This document shows, piece by piece, positions 19,164 through 28,394 of a DNA stretch of 64,000 bases; positions within the stretch are counted from its first letter, which is position 1; each line of letters begins with the position of its first letter. Under the pieces are notes generated by a model. That model worked only from the letters and a program-made list of their open reading frames with translations. It was not told the origin of the DNA and made no database searches. The DNA is from Calothrix sp. PCC 7716. Lineage in GTDB: Bacteria > Cyanobacteriota > Cyanobacteriia > Cyanobacteriales > Nostocaceae. The stretch lies in NCBI RefSeq assembly GCF_019977735.1, contig NZ_AP025018.1, forward strand, positions 10,978,580 to 11,042,579. Reading direction: 5' to 3'. Both the position numbers and the translations under genes were made by a program.

Positions 19164-19576
19164 TTACCAAATAAATAAAACAGGGTTAACTTTAAAAAAT
19201 TTTCCCAAAGCTTTAGCTTCAGATTTGCTAATTTCGCGTTTATCAATAATAACTTCAGAAACAAGTTCTTCAGAACCAATAACTCCGACTAAATCTGATG
19301 GCTTGATATCTTGTTGCTCCATTAAACCATTAAAAAAAGTAGTATAGAATGAGGTGTAGATGATTGACATAAAGGGTAATGTTCCTATTCAAATTTTTCA
19401 ATTAAAGTAACTAGCAGGTCTAAAAGTTCATCTTCTTCAATAGTCAAATTTTGCCGATGCATAAGTTCTTCGACTATTGCCAAAGCTTTTTCATTATCTT
19501 CTTCATTTCTAATTAGCTTGGGCTGATACTTAATTAATAGTTCTTTATATTTATCTAAATCAAAAGTAAGGGTCAT
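19164..19576 (-). pseudogene. HigA-like antitoxin/transcriptional regulator, broken by a stop and an 8-bp duplication
   Basis: Two neighbouring frames form one gene. The N-terminal part (19385-19576) begins MTLTFDLDKYKELLIKYQPK and ends LIEKFE at an amber codon. The C-terminal part (19164-19370) has LMEQQDIKPSDLVGVIG, KREISKSEAKALGKFFKV and the ending PVLFIW, as in small cyanobacterial HigA-type regulators. Reading across the amber codon stays in frame until CCATTAAA, which is tandemly duplicated at 19319-19326 and 19327-19334. Removing one copy restores the conserved LLFLMEQQD reading. Both lesions are visible directly. No HigB partner lies upstream. Confidence 0.85.
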
Positions 19577-19931
19577 TTTCCCAATCCTATTTATTATATG
19601 AGCGCGCGAGTAATAATATATTTTGTGTATAATTACTATTCATAATTTATACCTACAACTAGTCAAGATTTTACTTGAATATTAAATATTATAAAATTTC
19701 CTAAAGCTGAGGCAGTAGGAAATATATTTTGTACATTAATTACATTATACTCCAAACGAGTTACAACTTTACTTTTAAACTAACATTAAAATCTTTAAGA
19801 TGCTACGTTCGCGACTCATGACACTAGTCCACATTTTACCCGTTTGCAGTATAGACCAATCTGCTTGATTTACAGCCTTATACGAGTGCTTGCTTTTAAC
19901 GGGTAAAATCTAGTTATTTATATTAAAGAAT
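19577..19931. other. AT-rich intergenic region
   Basis: There is no gene or recognised element in these 355 bases. The segment 19839-19912 has two ACGGGTAAAAT-like motifs in opposite orientation (TTTTACCCGTTT and ACGGGTAAAATC), an imperfect inverted repeat about 60 bp apart. Confidence 0.4.
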
Positions 19932-20330
19932 TCAAGCTTTACCTGTACGCTGTTCAATATCTTCCAAAGTTTGTAAAACTAGACGTTTGGCTTCAAGCTT
20001 CCATCCCCACTTTTGTAAAGCAATTGCTGCGGCGCCACCACCAATAGTAGCAATAAAATCTAGCGGTTGCATAAACGAAATACCCAGCAGTAAACCTAAC
20101 CCCGCAATACCCCAAAAAGGTAAAGCCACTGTCTGACGTTGACTTAGTACTATATTACTAATTGGATCTGTTGGCTTTTCTGCAATAAGCGCTTCTTTAA
20201 CTTCTTTTTGTTCTCTCGCGGAAACCGAAAGACCTATTTTTTGGCGAAGTTTCTCAATTTTACGGGCATCAGTGCTGTACTGGGTTAGCTCGTCTTCTGC
20301 CATCATAATCAAACGTTCGTACTGTGACAT
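19932..20330 (-). CDS. Hypothetical membrane protein of the SBP/vWA cluster
   Basis: I do not recognise this 132-residue protein. Residues 1-45 form a charged, helix-prone region (EDELTQYSTDARKIEKLRQK). Two hydrophobic segments follow at about 70-105 (LPFWGIAGLGLLLGISF and FIATIGGGAAAIAL), and the tail is charged (EAKRLVLQTLEDIEQRTG). It lies 43 bp downstream of a substrate-binding protein gene on the same strand, so it probably belongs to that operon. The ATG is clear; RBS evidence is weak. Confidence 0.6.
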   Translation of the reverse strand: MSQYERLIMMAEDELTQYSTDARKIEKLRQKIGLSVSAREQKEVKEALIAEKPTDPISNIVLSQRQTVALPFWGIAGLGLLLGISFMQPLDFIATIGGGAAAIALQKWGWKLEAKRLVLQTLEDIEQRTGKA

Positions 20331-20373
20331 AGCATTGTTATTAATCTTACTTTGTAGATTAACATTTGATGGT

Positions 20374-21486
20374 TTACGCGCGCTCCCAGGTTCTCTGAAT
20401 TTCGGTAATTACTTGGGCATCGGGTGGTTGTAAGGTTTGGACTGATGGGTTAATAAGGGCGCCAGGTATATTTTGATTCCAGGGACTATTGGGAATAGAT
20501 TTTAGATCTATGGTGTTGTTGACTGGACGAAAACCATATTGGACAAATATTGCTTGTTGTTCGGGTTGAGTCAGAAAGTCAAGGAATTTTTTTGCGGCGT
20601 TTGCTTTGAAGGTGTCTACGTCTTTATTTAAGATAGCGGCGGTTGAGACTGTTTCTATTGTGGGGTCTAGATAATATATTTGATATGGTTGACCTTGATT
20701 TGTGACTGCTTGTGATGAACGATGCAAAGCGATACTTTCGTAAACTGTTGCTACATCAGCATCATTGGCGCCTTTGGCAATAAATTCTTGCAGAAGAATA
20801 TCTGTTGAGCGAGGTGGTTGGTAAACAGATTTTTTGATTAAGCTAAATAAAGACTGGATACTTGGATTATTTAGGTTTGTAGTGTTGGTACTGCCAAGTT
20901 TTGATTTTGCCCATAGGTCTAATGTTAGCTGACCACTGTTAGAGCGAGTCGGGTCTGTTGTGACAAAATCAAAGCTACCCCAAGTGGCGCCATTAATTTT
21001 TTCCCAAGTGCCTGCTTGCATTGCTTTTTCTAAAGCTTCCCAGCGAAAACGACCATCCGGGAACAGCACTTTACCTCGTTCTTGCCAAGCAATACCCACA
21101 AGCATTGTTTTTGCGATAGGTCTTGGAGTTTCGTAAAAGGGTTCGTTGTTATTCTGCGCTTTCCAACGATTTGTTAATTCGTTTAAAATAACCCCATTAG
21201 CAGGAATTAAGACAGTTGGAGTAAAATCATTTTTTTGGTCAATAAATTTATTAACCATGTCTTGCGAACCTTGAAAATTTAAGTCTAATTTAATATTTGG
21301 GTGAGATTCTTCAAATTTTACTTTTAGCTGTTTTAAAGATTCTTCAAGTTCTGTACCGCTAACGATGACTAACGTTTGTTGTAGTCCTGGGAGTGGAGCA
21401 TAAGTTAGAAATAAAGTGATAACTATGATTACAATTGAGATAAATGTACGCTGTAGCAATTGAGATTGGCGGTTGTTACTGACCAT
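20374..21486 (-). CDS. Membrane-anchored substrate-binding domain protein
   Basis: The 370 residues have an N-terminal membrane anchor (FISIVIIVITLFLTYAPL). A type 2 periplasmic-binding fold follows, from VIVSGTELEESLKQLKVKFE and LDLNFQGSQDMV onward. WGSFDFVTTDPTRSNSGQLT is the loop that contacts ligand in this group, and AAKKFLDFLTQPEQQAIFVQ plus YGFRPVN closes the domain. It resembles cyanobacterial extracellular binding proteins encoded with vWA proteins rather than with ABC permeases; no permease gene is nearby. It lies 12 bp downstream of the coiled-coil gene, so the two are cotranscribed. The ligand is unknown. Confidence 0.8.
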   Translation of the reverse strand: MVSNNRQSQLLQRTFISIVIIVITLFLTYAPLPGLQQTLVIVSGTELEESLKQLKVKFEESHPNIKLDLNFQGSQDMVNKFIDQKNDFTPTVLIPANGVILNELTNRWKAQNNNEPFYETPRPIAKTMLVGIAWQERGKVLFPDGRFRWEALEKAMQAGTWEKINGATWGSFDFVTTDPTRSNSGQLTLDLWAKSKLGSTNTTNLNNPSIQSLFSLIKKSVYQPPRSTDILLQEFIAKGANDADVATVYESIALHRSSQAVTNQGQPYQIYYLDPTIETVSTAAILNKDVDTFKANAAKKFLDFLTQPEQQAIFVQYGFRPVNNTIDLKSIPNSPWNQNIPGALINPSVQTLQPPDAQVITEIQRTWERA

Positions 21487-21498
21487 AGCTTTGTATTA

Positions 21499-22215
21499 TT
21501 AACGAATAATTAAATCAAGATTTTCTTGAGAATTAGTAAGTTGGTTAGCAAGTGATTGCAATTCCTGATTTTTTTGATAATCACTAGTATTGAAATTTAC
21601 TAACTGGTTTTGTATTTGTTGTAAAATTCCCGTAGAGTTTTGAATTTGTGTAGAGACGCTGTAAACTTGAACTAAACGAGTATCTCGACCTTCTTTAGCT
21701 AATTTAATATTGCGTTTCAAACTTTCTGCTAATTCGCTTAGGTGACGTTTTGTAGAACCTGTAGCGAGTATTTTACGTTCTACTTCTGATAGTTGCTGCT
21801 GCAAGTCTTTAACTGAAAGCAGAGATTTGGAATTTTGCAGGCGCCGTAAAAAGGTATCAATTTTATTTGGCGCCTCAATGACCTGACCACAACTAATTTG
21901 CAGTGCTGCTAATAAGTCAACTTGGAAAGTATCAGTTAAAATTTTTGTTACTTCTAATAATACTTCTTTTGCTTGAGAAGCTAAGATTAAAGCTGAATTA
22001 TTAACTGTTTTTATTTCGCGCTCTAGTTCCCGGTTTTCAACATTTAGAGCTTTCAGTTCTCTTTGCTGGAAATAAATGGTGCCAGCTATAATTATTCCAA
22101 TTGCTACAGGTAGAACAATTGTATTAGGTAATTGAATAAAACGGGCACCGATGAAAAGAACTATGCTACCAATTAATACAGCTACAGGGTAATGAAGAGG
22201 ATTGATAATTTTCAT
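21499..22215 (-). CDS. Membrane-anchored coiled-coil protein of the SBP/vWA cluster
   Basis: The 238 residues start with two hydrophobic segments (PVAVLIGSIVLFIGARFI and TIVLPVAIGIIIAGTIYF, residues 9-50). Long heptad-like helices follow (QRELKALNVENRELEREIK; LQQQLSEVERKIL; LQQIQNQLVNF). No enzyme motif is seen. It lies between the binding protein and the vWA gene with gaps of 12 and 28 bp, so it is part of the same transcription unit. I infer a structural or assembly role at the membrane; the family is not named. Confidence 0.65.
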   Translation of the reverse strand: MKIINPLHYPVAVLIGSIVLFIGARFIQLPNTIVLPVAIGIIIAGTIYFQQRELKALNVENRELEREIKTVNNSALILASQAKEVLLEVTKILTDTFQVDLLAALQISCGQVIEAPNKIDTFLRRLQNSKSLLSVKDLQQQLSEVERKILATGSTKRHLSELAESLKRNIKLAKEGRDTRLVQVYSVSTQIQNSTGILQQIQNQLVNFNTSDYQKNQELQSLANQLTNSQENLDLIIR

Positions 22216-22243
22216 AACTCCTAACTCCTAATTCCTAACTCTT

Positions 22244-23493
22244 TTAAAATTCCACTTGTAAATCTGCCATGAGACGAGAAATTTTTTCTGGGTCGCCTTG
22301 GGAATAATAACCACTGTTTAATTCGGCGATTTTTTTGAGCGCTTCAGCGTTGAACTCACCCTCACTTCCATAACCAACAGTGAAAAACGAAATTCTTTGG
22401 TCGGTGTTAAAATCACTTTTTTTCAATTCTTGTGCTAACTGGTCAAGATTAATTTTGGAACCAGAATCTTCTCCGTCAGTCAAAACCAAAACTGCATTAA
22501 TTGCATTTTGACGATAATTTTTTTGTAACCAGTCGCGCGCGTATAATGTTGCATCGTATAGTGATGTACCACCGTTTGCTGTGAGTCCGCTAATAAATTG
22601 CAAACCTGTTTCTTTTCCTTTTGGTGTTCCATCCACAATTACTGGTGGTTTAATGACGGAATTAAAATCAATTAGAGCAATTTGTTCTTTTGGTCCAAGA
22701 TTATTGATGTAGTTTTGCAAAGTCGCTTGTACCGCAGCTAATTTACTACCAGCCATTGAACCAGATGTATCTACTACGACAACTACTTGCGATGCTTTCT
22801 TGGCGTTTTCTTGCCACGATTTCAACATCGCTTCTACTACTTCTGGTTTTGGTGGACGTAGTGAATTGTATTTAGCTTGGGGGTTTACACCGTTTTCTGA
22901 GCTAAATTTCGCTGATAGTGGAACACCTGGAGTTCCTGGACGTAAACCTAGTTCTGTAGCAATTTTTTGAGTTTCTGGACTCCGAAGAAATTCAATAAAT
23001 TTTTGTGCTGCGGCTTTTTTTTGTGGAGTAACCCAAGGTGCATTTGGCAATATCGCGCGCATGTTTGATGTAAATGTATCTTTCGGATAAACAGCTTCAT
23101 AACGCTGTTGACCTGGTTGTAAATGTGAATTTGCTGAAATTACGCTTGATTCATATACTGAACCGACAGAAGCCCAGTAAGGGCCATTTTTGACCATTGC
23201 TTTCGCTAGAGAATTTGTTGAAACTCCATAACGGGTTATTTTACTTTGAATTTGCTGAATTTGAGGTTGGTACTTACTTACATCAGCTATAGTCAGTTGT
23301 TCTGGACGCTTATCTGAAACACTTGTAAATTGAGCTACCAAAGTCTGTAAACCAGAGTTAGAACGAGTTGGCGCCGTATGAACATAGTGAACTACTAGAG
23401 GAGGTGCGGATGGGTCTATATCGCGGTGAGTTTTTGCTGTAACCAATGCTTTATAAGGGTTTGGCACTTTTCGCAATCCAGTAGCAACATCGT
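22244..23493 (-). pseudogene. Substrate-binding/vWA protein, 3' part downstream of the IS
   Basis: This is the larger part of a gene split by the insertion sequence at 23494-25358. It begins at the interrupted codon region with DVATGLRKVPNPYKAL, continues through the binding-domain loop HTAPTRSNSGLQTLVAQF and the domain end AAAQKFIEFLRSPETQKIAT, then a linker, and a von Willebrand A domain. That domain has a complete MIDAS (VVVVVDTSGSMAGSK; NGGTSLYDAT; VLVLTDGEDSG). The IS terminal repeat supplies an ATG (MRIAD) in frame at 23506, so a truncated vWA protein could be made. No ribosome-binding site is apparent there. Confidence 0.88.
23485..23493. repeat. 9-bp target-site duplication, left copy
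   Basis: CAACATCGT immediately flanks the insertion sequence here and again at 25359-25367. Deleting the IS and one copy restores the reading AQNDVATGLRK of the interrupted gene. Confidence 0.93.
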
Positions 23494-25358
23494 CAGCAAT
23501 TCTCATTTTGAAAAAAAATAGAGAAAATTCTGTTATTTAAATAGAGAACTTGTGCCGAAGCATCATTTTTTGATAGATAATTATCATCCGAAGCTGAAGA
23601 TAGACAAGTTTTAATAAATTTTTCCATGAAAAATAGATTTCAACTGATAATTTTAGATGAAATTATAAACAACTTTTTATTTTTTTGAATAAATAACTTT
23701 TACCTAATCTTTCAATAGATTAATATTTTTCAACTAGAATTTGCCTTTTTAAATGGGACATGCTCTGTGAGGATAAATGAAAATACATGTGACCAATCTT
23801 GAAAAAATAAATATTTTAGTAAGGTACGAATATCTTTAAAGAAAGTAGTTCGAGTTACTAATAGCTCGCGAACTTTTTGATAGGTCAAATTAACTAAATC
23901 TAAAGCAGTATGAAATAAAAAAGCTAATAAATTTAAGGATAATAATAACTCGCACAAATGATTTTTACCATGACCAAAGTTATGCTCTAAATTATAACCG
24001 TGATTTTTGAGAACGTTATTGCCTTCATTCTCAATTTTCCATCTACTGCGCGCTGCATTAACAATGTCCTCAACATTATTTTCGGTGATTTTATGATTCG
24101 TTATCCAATTGTTTTGGTAGATAACTTCTTCTGTTTTTTCATTAATAATAGTTAGTTCGCACCAATTAACTTCTATGCTTGAGTCTTTATCCATTAATGG
24201 AAGTCTAGAAGCATAGCGATAACGATAAATTAGATTCTTTCTCCCATCCCATTTTTTCTTTTCAATGGTTGTAACTTCTCCACTCTTGTCTAAGAAATCT
24301 AGCCATTCATACAAAGTTTTATGTGATGTTTCAAGGCAAACAAAAATAAAATTATAACCTTGTTTTAAAGCTAACTCACAAATCGGCTCGTGAGCATACA
24401 AGTCATCTCCTAAGAGGGTTACAGCCTTACCATACTTATTTTTATGATTCTGATTTAACCATCTTTTAACAGCCGCATTTTCGCAATCTTGTTTTTGATG
24501 CCCATCTTGTTTTTTAATAAATTCTGGTTCTAAGTTTATCACTTGTTTTTGATTGGGAGAAACTATAATAGGCGTAACACAACCATGAAAATAAGTTGTA
24601 GTTCCATTTCGATGATTACGACAGTTACAATGAGGGCAATTAATTTTATTAGATGAGAAATATTCTGTGCCATCTAAAGCTATTAAAAGTTCTTCGCCTA
24701 AGTAGAAAAATTTTTTCAAAATTCCTTGTTCCTCTAACCATTCATAAACTTTTTGAAAAACCATAAAAATATTATTAGCTGGCACCGGGTCTAATAAGTT
24801 TCTTATTTGATTATCACTCGGTATTAATTCAATTGAAAATAAACTTGCTGCGTTATCTTTTCCCTTATTACTTTTCATTAAGCGTTGATGGTCTAAAAAA
24901 GATTCTGATTGAGTAAAAAATACCGAAAAGGCAGCCATCACTGCATTTTCTACCTGATATTTTGTATTATTACCTGGCTTCCTTTCGTCGGGTAAATTAT
25001 GTAATGATGACCGTAAAAATTCGATTAATTCAGGGATTTCTAGAGTCGTTTCTTTTGTAGCCATATTTAAGTAATTTGATACACTGTCATATTTTTTACT
25101 CACTGATTTTACATCATCTGGCAACAATTATAAATTTTTATTTCCATTGAAGTCTCTATCTTAAAACCAAGCTATCCCACCGGATTTCCCCCGTTTGTTC
25201 TCAAGCAGTCCTGTACTCTACTAAGTATTTATACTCAATTATTCGACCCAATTATTTTTTAGTTATCCTCTCGGTATCAAAAAATAGTTACTTAGTACTA
25301 TATCGGCAATTCCAAAATCGGGGTTAATACTCTATTTTTTTTAAAATGAGAATTGCTG
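23494..25358 (-). mobile_element. Complete 1,865-bp insertion sequence with 16-bp terminal inverted repeats
   Basis: The ends are CAGCAATTCTCATTTT (23494-23509) and its exact complement (25343-25358). Nine-base direct repeats flank it. It encodes one DDE-type transposase and has noncoding arms of about 230 bp each. No GGCGCC occurs inside, in contrast to host DNA. Clean ends and perfect duplications indicate a recent insertion. I would place it near the IS4-type families, possibly the ISNCY/ISDol1 group, from the transposase's CPHC insertion; this is from memory. Confidence 0.92.
23730..25127 (-). CDS. IS4-like DDE transposase (possibly ISNCY/ISDol1 group)
   Basis: The 465 residues have a helical N-terminus (PDERKPGNNTKYQVENAVMA), a first acidic motif ALDGTEYFSS followed by a CPHCNCRNHRNG zinc-ribbon-like insertion, and a second acidic motif near LGDDLYAHEPICE. 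The distal SRWKIENEGNNVLKNHGY helix provides the glutamate, in an arrangement close to the Y-R-E-K signature. The frame is intact, so the element may be active. The start is an ATG near LPDD, within the IS. It catalyses cut-and-paste movement of the surrounding element. Confidence 0.85.
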   Translation of the reverse strand: MLPDDVKSVSKKYDSVSNYLNMATKETTLEIPELIEFLRSSLHNLPDERKPGNNTKYQVENAVMAAFSVFFTQSESFLDHQRLMKSNKGKDNAASLFSIELIPSDNQIRNLLDPVPANNIFMVFQKVYEWLEEQGILKKFFYLGEELLIALDGTEYFSSNKINCPHCNCRNHRNGTTTYFHGCVTPIIVSPNQKQVINLEPEFIKKQDGHQKQDCENAAVKRWLNQNHKNKYGKAVTLLGDDLYAHEPICELALKQGYNFIFVCLETSHKTLYEWLDFLDKSGEVTTIEKKKWDGRKNLIYRYRYASRLPLMDKDSSIEVNWCELTIINEKTEEVIYQNNWITNHKITENNVEDIVNAARSRWKIENEGNNVLKNHGYNLEHNFGHGKNHLCELLLSLNLLAFLFHTALDLVNLTYQKVRELLVTRTTFFKDIRTLLKYLFFQDWSHVFSFILTEHVPFKKANSS

Positions 25359-25848
25359 CAACATCGTTTTGTGCCATTAACACCATTGGAGAATATGCGA
25401 GTAACGGTGAATCTGTTATTTCCGGTATATATTTTTGTCCTGGGAATAATTGGTTGACCCGGTAAATGAGTTGACTTTGATAAATTTCACCATCTACTGA
25501 AATTATGGAAGGAAAATCATCAGTATTATTGGCGCCAGAAGAATTATTTTTAAATTGAGTTGCCGCACTAACTATCTTATCAACAACATCTCCACTACCT
25601 GCTGCTTCACACTCCACATGAAAATCACTACCGTCATCAAGCTTTGGTTGTGTAGCATTATAATTTTTCGCTGCTTGATTACAAAAGTCCCCCAAAGCAC
25701 TACCTACAAGTAGCTTAATTTTCAACCCAGGAAGATTAGTTGCTGCATCACTCTTACCATCATTATTACTACTACTACAAGCATATAAAGAGACTAAACT
25801 CAATATCAGTAGCATACTCCGAAGCGCGCGAGTATTATTCATTAACAT
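25359..25848 (-). pseudogene. Substrate-binding/vWA lipoprotein, 5' part upstream of the IS
   Basis: This is the N-terminal piece of the gene split by the insertion sequence. It starts with a lipoprotein signal (LLILSLVSLYACSSS; lipobox ending in Cys) and the first half of a binding domain (LKIKLLVGSALGDFCNQAAK, FHVECEAAGSGDVVDKI, DDFPSIISVDGEIYQSQL). It stops at the insertion after PMVLMAQNDVA. Beyond that the frame continues about ten residues into the IS and terminates. The intact protein would be an outward-facing lipoprotein combining a solute-binding and a vWA domain. Confidence 0.87.
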
Positions 25849-26217
25849 ATAATTCCCTAAGATAATTATTAAAATGCAAGGACACAGGGCGCCAATAATG
25901 CCAATACAATTTTTACAATTAAGGCTTTCATTGTCTCGTCCAATTTCTTACCATTAGCCAAGTAAATTTACTTAATAATACAAAATTAGACAAATCAAAT
26001 TTTTCTGTCTCATAATTGAGCAGATATAAAAGCAGTAACCCTGCGTCTTAAAGTGTTATTCGCGTTTACGTTGATGCTTTATGCAAAAATATATGTCGAA
26101 TTGTAACAAATGTAGAGACGTTACATGTAACGTCTCTACAAGGTTTTGGGTATTACGTATGTAGTACAACTACGATTGTGACATAATATAATGTTGTTAA
26201 TCTTACTTTGTAGATTA
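25849..26217. other. Intergenic region with GTAGAGACG palindrome
   Basis: There is no gene in these 369 bases. The 28-bp palindrome at 26112-26139 is identical to the one inside chlH. The segment TTGTTAATCTTACTTTGTAGATTA near 26192 also occurs, slightly changed, near 20335, so the two gene borders share a repeated motif. Confidence 0.6.
26112..26139. repeat. 28-bp perfect palindrome identical to the chlH copy
   Basis: Half-site GTAGAGACGTTACA and its exact complement. Identity with 13884-13911 over all 28 bases indicates recent spread or strong conservation. Confidence 0.92.
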
Positions 26218-27489
26218 CTATTTACTGGATACTACAGGTTTGTGACTTAAACTATCCATAATTCCATCATGGAACTTGTTGACCGACGACAGAATACCAT
26301 TTTCTGTGTCGTTAAGTAATGAGTCTTTTACTTCATCCAAATATTTTTCGAGGCTTTCTCGCAAAATAGGTCTTTCAACTTTGACGGTATGATAATGATC
26401 CCAAACGTCCCATGCTAAAACACCCAAACCAGCAATAGGATTTAATAGTTCTAAACCTAAAAGTCCAACAGCCATTTCACCTGTTCCTTCGGCAGCAGCT
26501 TTCGTGGCTGTTTTAGTAGCAATTTTAGTTACCACCTTAGAAGTTGCTTTACTCACGGTTTTTGCTGCAATTTTAGGAGCAACAACACTGGCGCCTTTCA
26601 TTATTGCAGTTGCAGTGACATAACGTGTACCACCTAAAAGTGCCCTTCCAGAAATATTCTGCTCTTTACCACCCATATTATATGTTGTGTTACCTAGACC
26701 TTCCAGAAAGTTTTCCCAAGCAGGTTGTGGAATTTCGTACTGACTTTGCACTCCTGCTAAATTTTGATTTGCTTGGGATACATACGTTTCAACAGCTTCT
26801 CTTGTAAAACGTTCCATCTGGAGTTGCATTAATGATGGTTGGAACACCTGCTTTGCAAATTCTTTTTGGAAATCACCAATTAATTTTTCAGCTTTGTCCG
26901 GTTCAGGAGTACTACTAATATTTATCCAAATAGCTTTTACACCCATACCGAACTGGTTAAAATAGTTGTAGTACCAATCTAAAAAAGGATGATCTACACG
27001 CTCCATTACCTCCGTATCCCATTGTTCCAAATTTTTGGATGCAGATGCTCTAGCACTTACTAATGCTTTACCAAGAGCAGCAGCAACATCAGCAGATATT
27101 TGAGAGCGCTTTTGTTCGGAAATTGTTATAGTAACAATATCTGGTTTACGTTTTGATGAATGGCTAATATTATGGAGAGAATAATTTCCCCATAGTTGAA
27201 GAATGATTATGAAAACAACACCAAGCCAAATAAAGCCAGATGCAGATTTTATCAAATCACTAATAGCACGAATACGGTCTGTCTTCTCCGGAAAAGTTCC
27301 ATCATCGACTGCTTTAGATGAGGAGTCAGGTTTAAATAGTTTGGCAACAAGCCAGTTGAACTTTAACAACAAAGGTTGTAGAAATGAGATTTGATTTTTA
27401 CTGAACTCCCATTTTTGTTTTCCAATCGCTTGATTCGTCTCCCCTGATGGCAAAACAGAATTTTGATATTCTTCTTGATTGCTGTTCAT
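26218..27489 (-). CDS. Large hypothetical membrane protein near the SBP/vWA cluster
   Basis: I do not recognise this 423-residue protein. One clear membrane segment lies near residues 85-105 (SGFIWLGVVFIIILQLWGN). A long helical region follows, then an alanine/lysine-rich stretch of about 40 residues (KIAAKTVSKATSKVVTKIAT, repeated KxATK units), and a hydrophobic GLLGLELLNPIAGLGVLAW segment near 350. No catalytic motif was found. It lies on the same strand as the cluster downstream and the small 114-residue membrane protein upstream, separated by about 70 bp from the latter. A joint role is inferred only from position. Confidence 0.6.
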   Translation of the reverse strand: MNSNQEEYQNSVLPSGETNQAIGKQKWEFSKNQISFLQPLLLKFNWLVAKLFKPDSSSKAVDDGTFPEKTDRIRAISDLIKSASGFIWLGVVFIIILQLWGNYSLHNISHSSKRKPDIVTITISEQKRSQISADVAAALGKALVSARASASKNLEQWDTEVMERVDHPFLDWYYNYFNQFGMGVKAIWINISSTPEPDKAEKLIGDFQKEFAKQVFQPSLMQLQMERFTREAVETYVSQANQNLAGVQSQYEIPQPAWENFLEGLGNTTYNMGGKEQNISGRALLGGTRYVTATAIMKGASVVAPKIAAKTVSKATSKVVTKIATKTATKAAAEGTGEMAVGLLGLELLNPIAGLGVLAWDVWDHYHTVKVERPILRESLEKYLDEVKDSLLNDTENGILSSVNKFHDGIMDSLSHKPVVSSK

Positions 27490-27561
27490 AGTAAAGTTTT
27501 TTGCTTGATTTATAAATTAAGGAAACATAGAACAGTGTTTTAGTTATAGCTGATTACACTG

Positions 27562-27906
27562 CTATGTAAGTTTTCTCAAGTAATCCTTTATCTTCAACTT
27601 CAAATCGCCAGAAATCGGATATGATTCAATCTCCCGTTCTATATCTAATTTAGATTTACCTTTGGTTCTAAGTTCCTCTACTGTTGACTTAAAAATTGCT
27701 TCAAAGCCATACTCTGTTAATCCTTGTGATATTAAAGCGAGTAAACCAAGTACAGCAATTCCTCCGAGCATTCCCAATGGTCCACCAAGCATTGCTAAAG
27801 CTGTAGTTATAGCAGCAGCTCCTGCCCATCCCGTAACAGCCATAGCAACTAGAAGCACAAGACCAGGCACACCTAATGCCGCAATTTTATTAACTAACTT
27901 ATCCAT
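27562..27906 (-). CDS. Small glycine/alanine-rich membrane protein
   Basis: The 114 residues comprise a hydrophobic first two thirds (LGVPGLVLLVAMAVTGWAG; ALAMLGGPLGMLGGIAVLGL) and a charged C-terminal helix pair (STVEELRTKGKSKLDIEREI; DLKLKIKDYLRKLT). I have seen similar standalone proteins in cyanobacteria but know no function. It precedes the 423-residue membrane protein by about 70 bp and probably shares its transcript. Confidence 0.6.
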   Translation of the reverse strand: MDKLVNKIAALGVPGLVLLVAMAVTGWAGAAAITTALAMLGGPLGMLGGIAVLGLLALISQGLTEYGFEAIFKSTVEELRTKGKSKLDIEREIESYPISGDLKLKIKDYLRKLT

Positions 27907-28394
27907 AATATCTTACTTAAATCAATGTAATTTTTATTTCCTTAATAACAGTATGTTGATAGTAGAAGCTAATTATCTCCTAGCCAAAGTCAGGAAAAAA
28001 GCTAAGATGACATCAGGAAATTTTACAAGTATATGCCAATACGGTTCAGTTAAGAATAATTGTAGGTAAGAATAATTGTAGGTTGGGTGAAACGAAGTGA
28101 AACCCAACAAGTAACGCTCGAATGTTGGGTTACGCTACCCTACGGGAAATGCTCCGCATTACGCTTCACCCAACCTACATTATTTTATTTTTAATTTTAA
28201 TAGAACCGTATTGAAGTATATGCTAAATACATCAAAGCTAGTGCTAATGAAGACTTCCTAATCCATAGCATCTAAACTTGTAGCCCAGTCGAAAATTCTA
28301 AGTGCTTCGGGCACTCTCTGCGACTAGTCCTTGAAGCTGCTATACCAGTGAACAAGCAATCTATAAAATGACGATGTAAGGTCTTAATAAAAGT
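27907..28394. other. Intergenic region with GTAGGTTGGGT inverted repeat
   Basis: No gene is seen in these 488 bases. An approximately 100-bp element at 28078-28178 is bounded by GTAGGTTGGGTGAA and its inverse TTCACCCAACCTAC, with internal AACCCAACA and TGTTGGGTTAC arms. It is a foldable REP/MITE-like repeat. Confidence 0.7.
28078..28178. repeat. MITE/REP-like element with GTAGGTTGGGTGAA terminal inverted repeats
   Basis: The outer arms are a perfect 14-bp inverted repeat. Single-ended relatives lie at 8804, 14834 and 43524. No target-site duplication is obvious. Confidence 0.75.
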
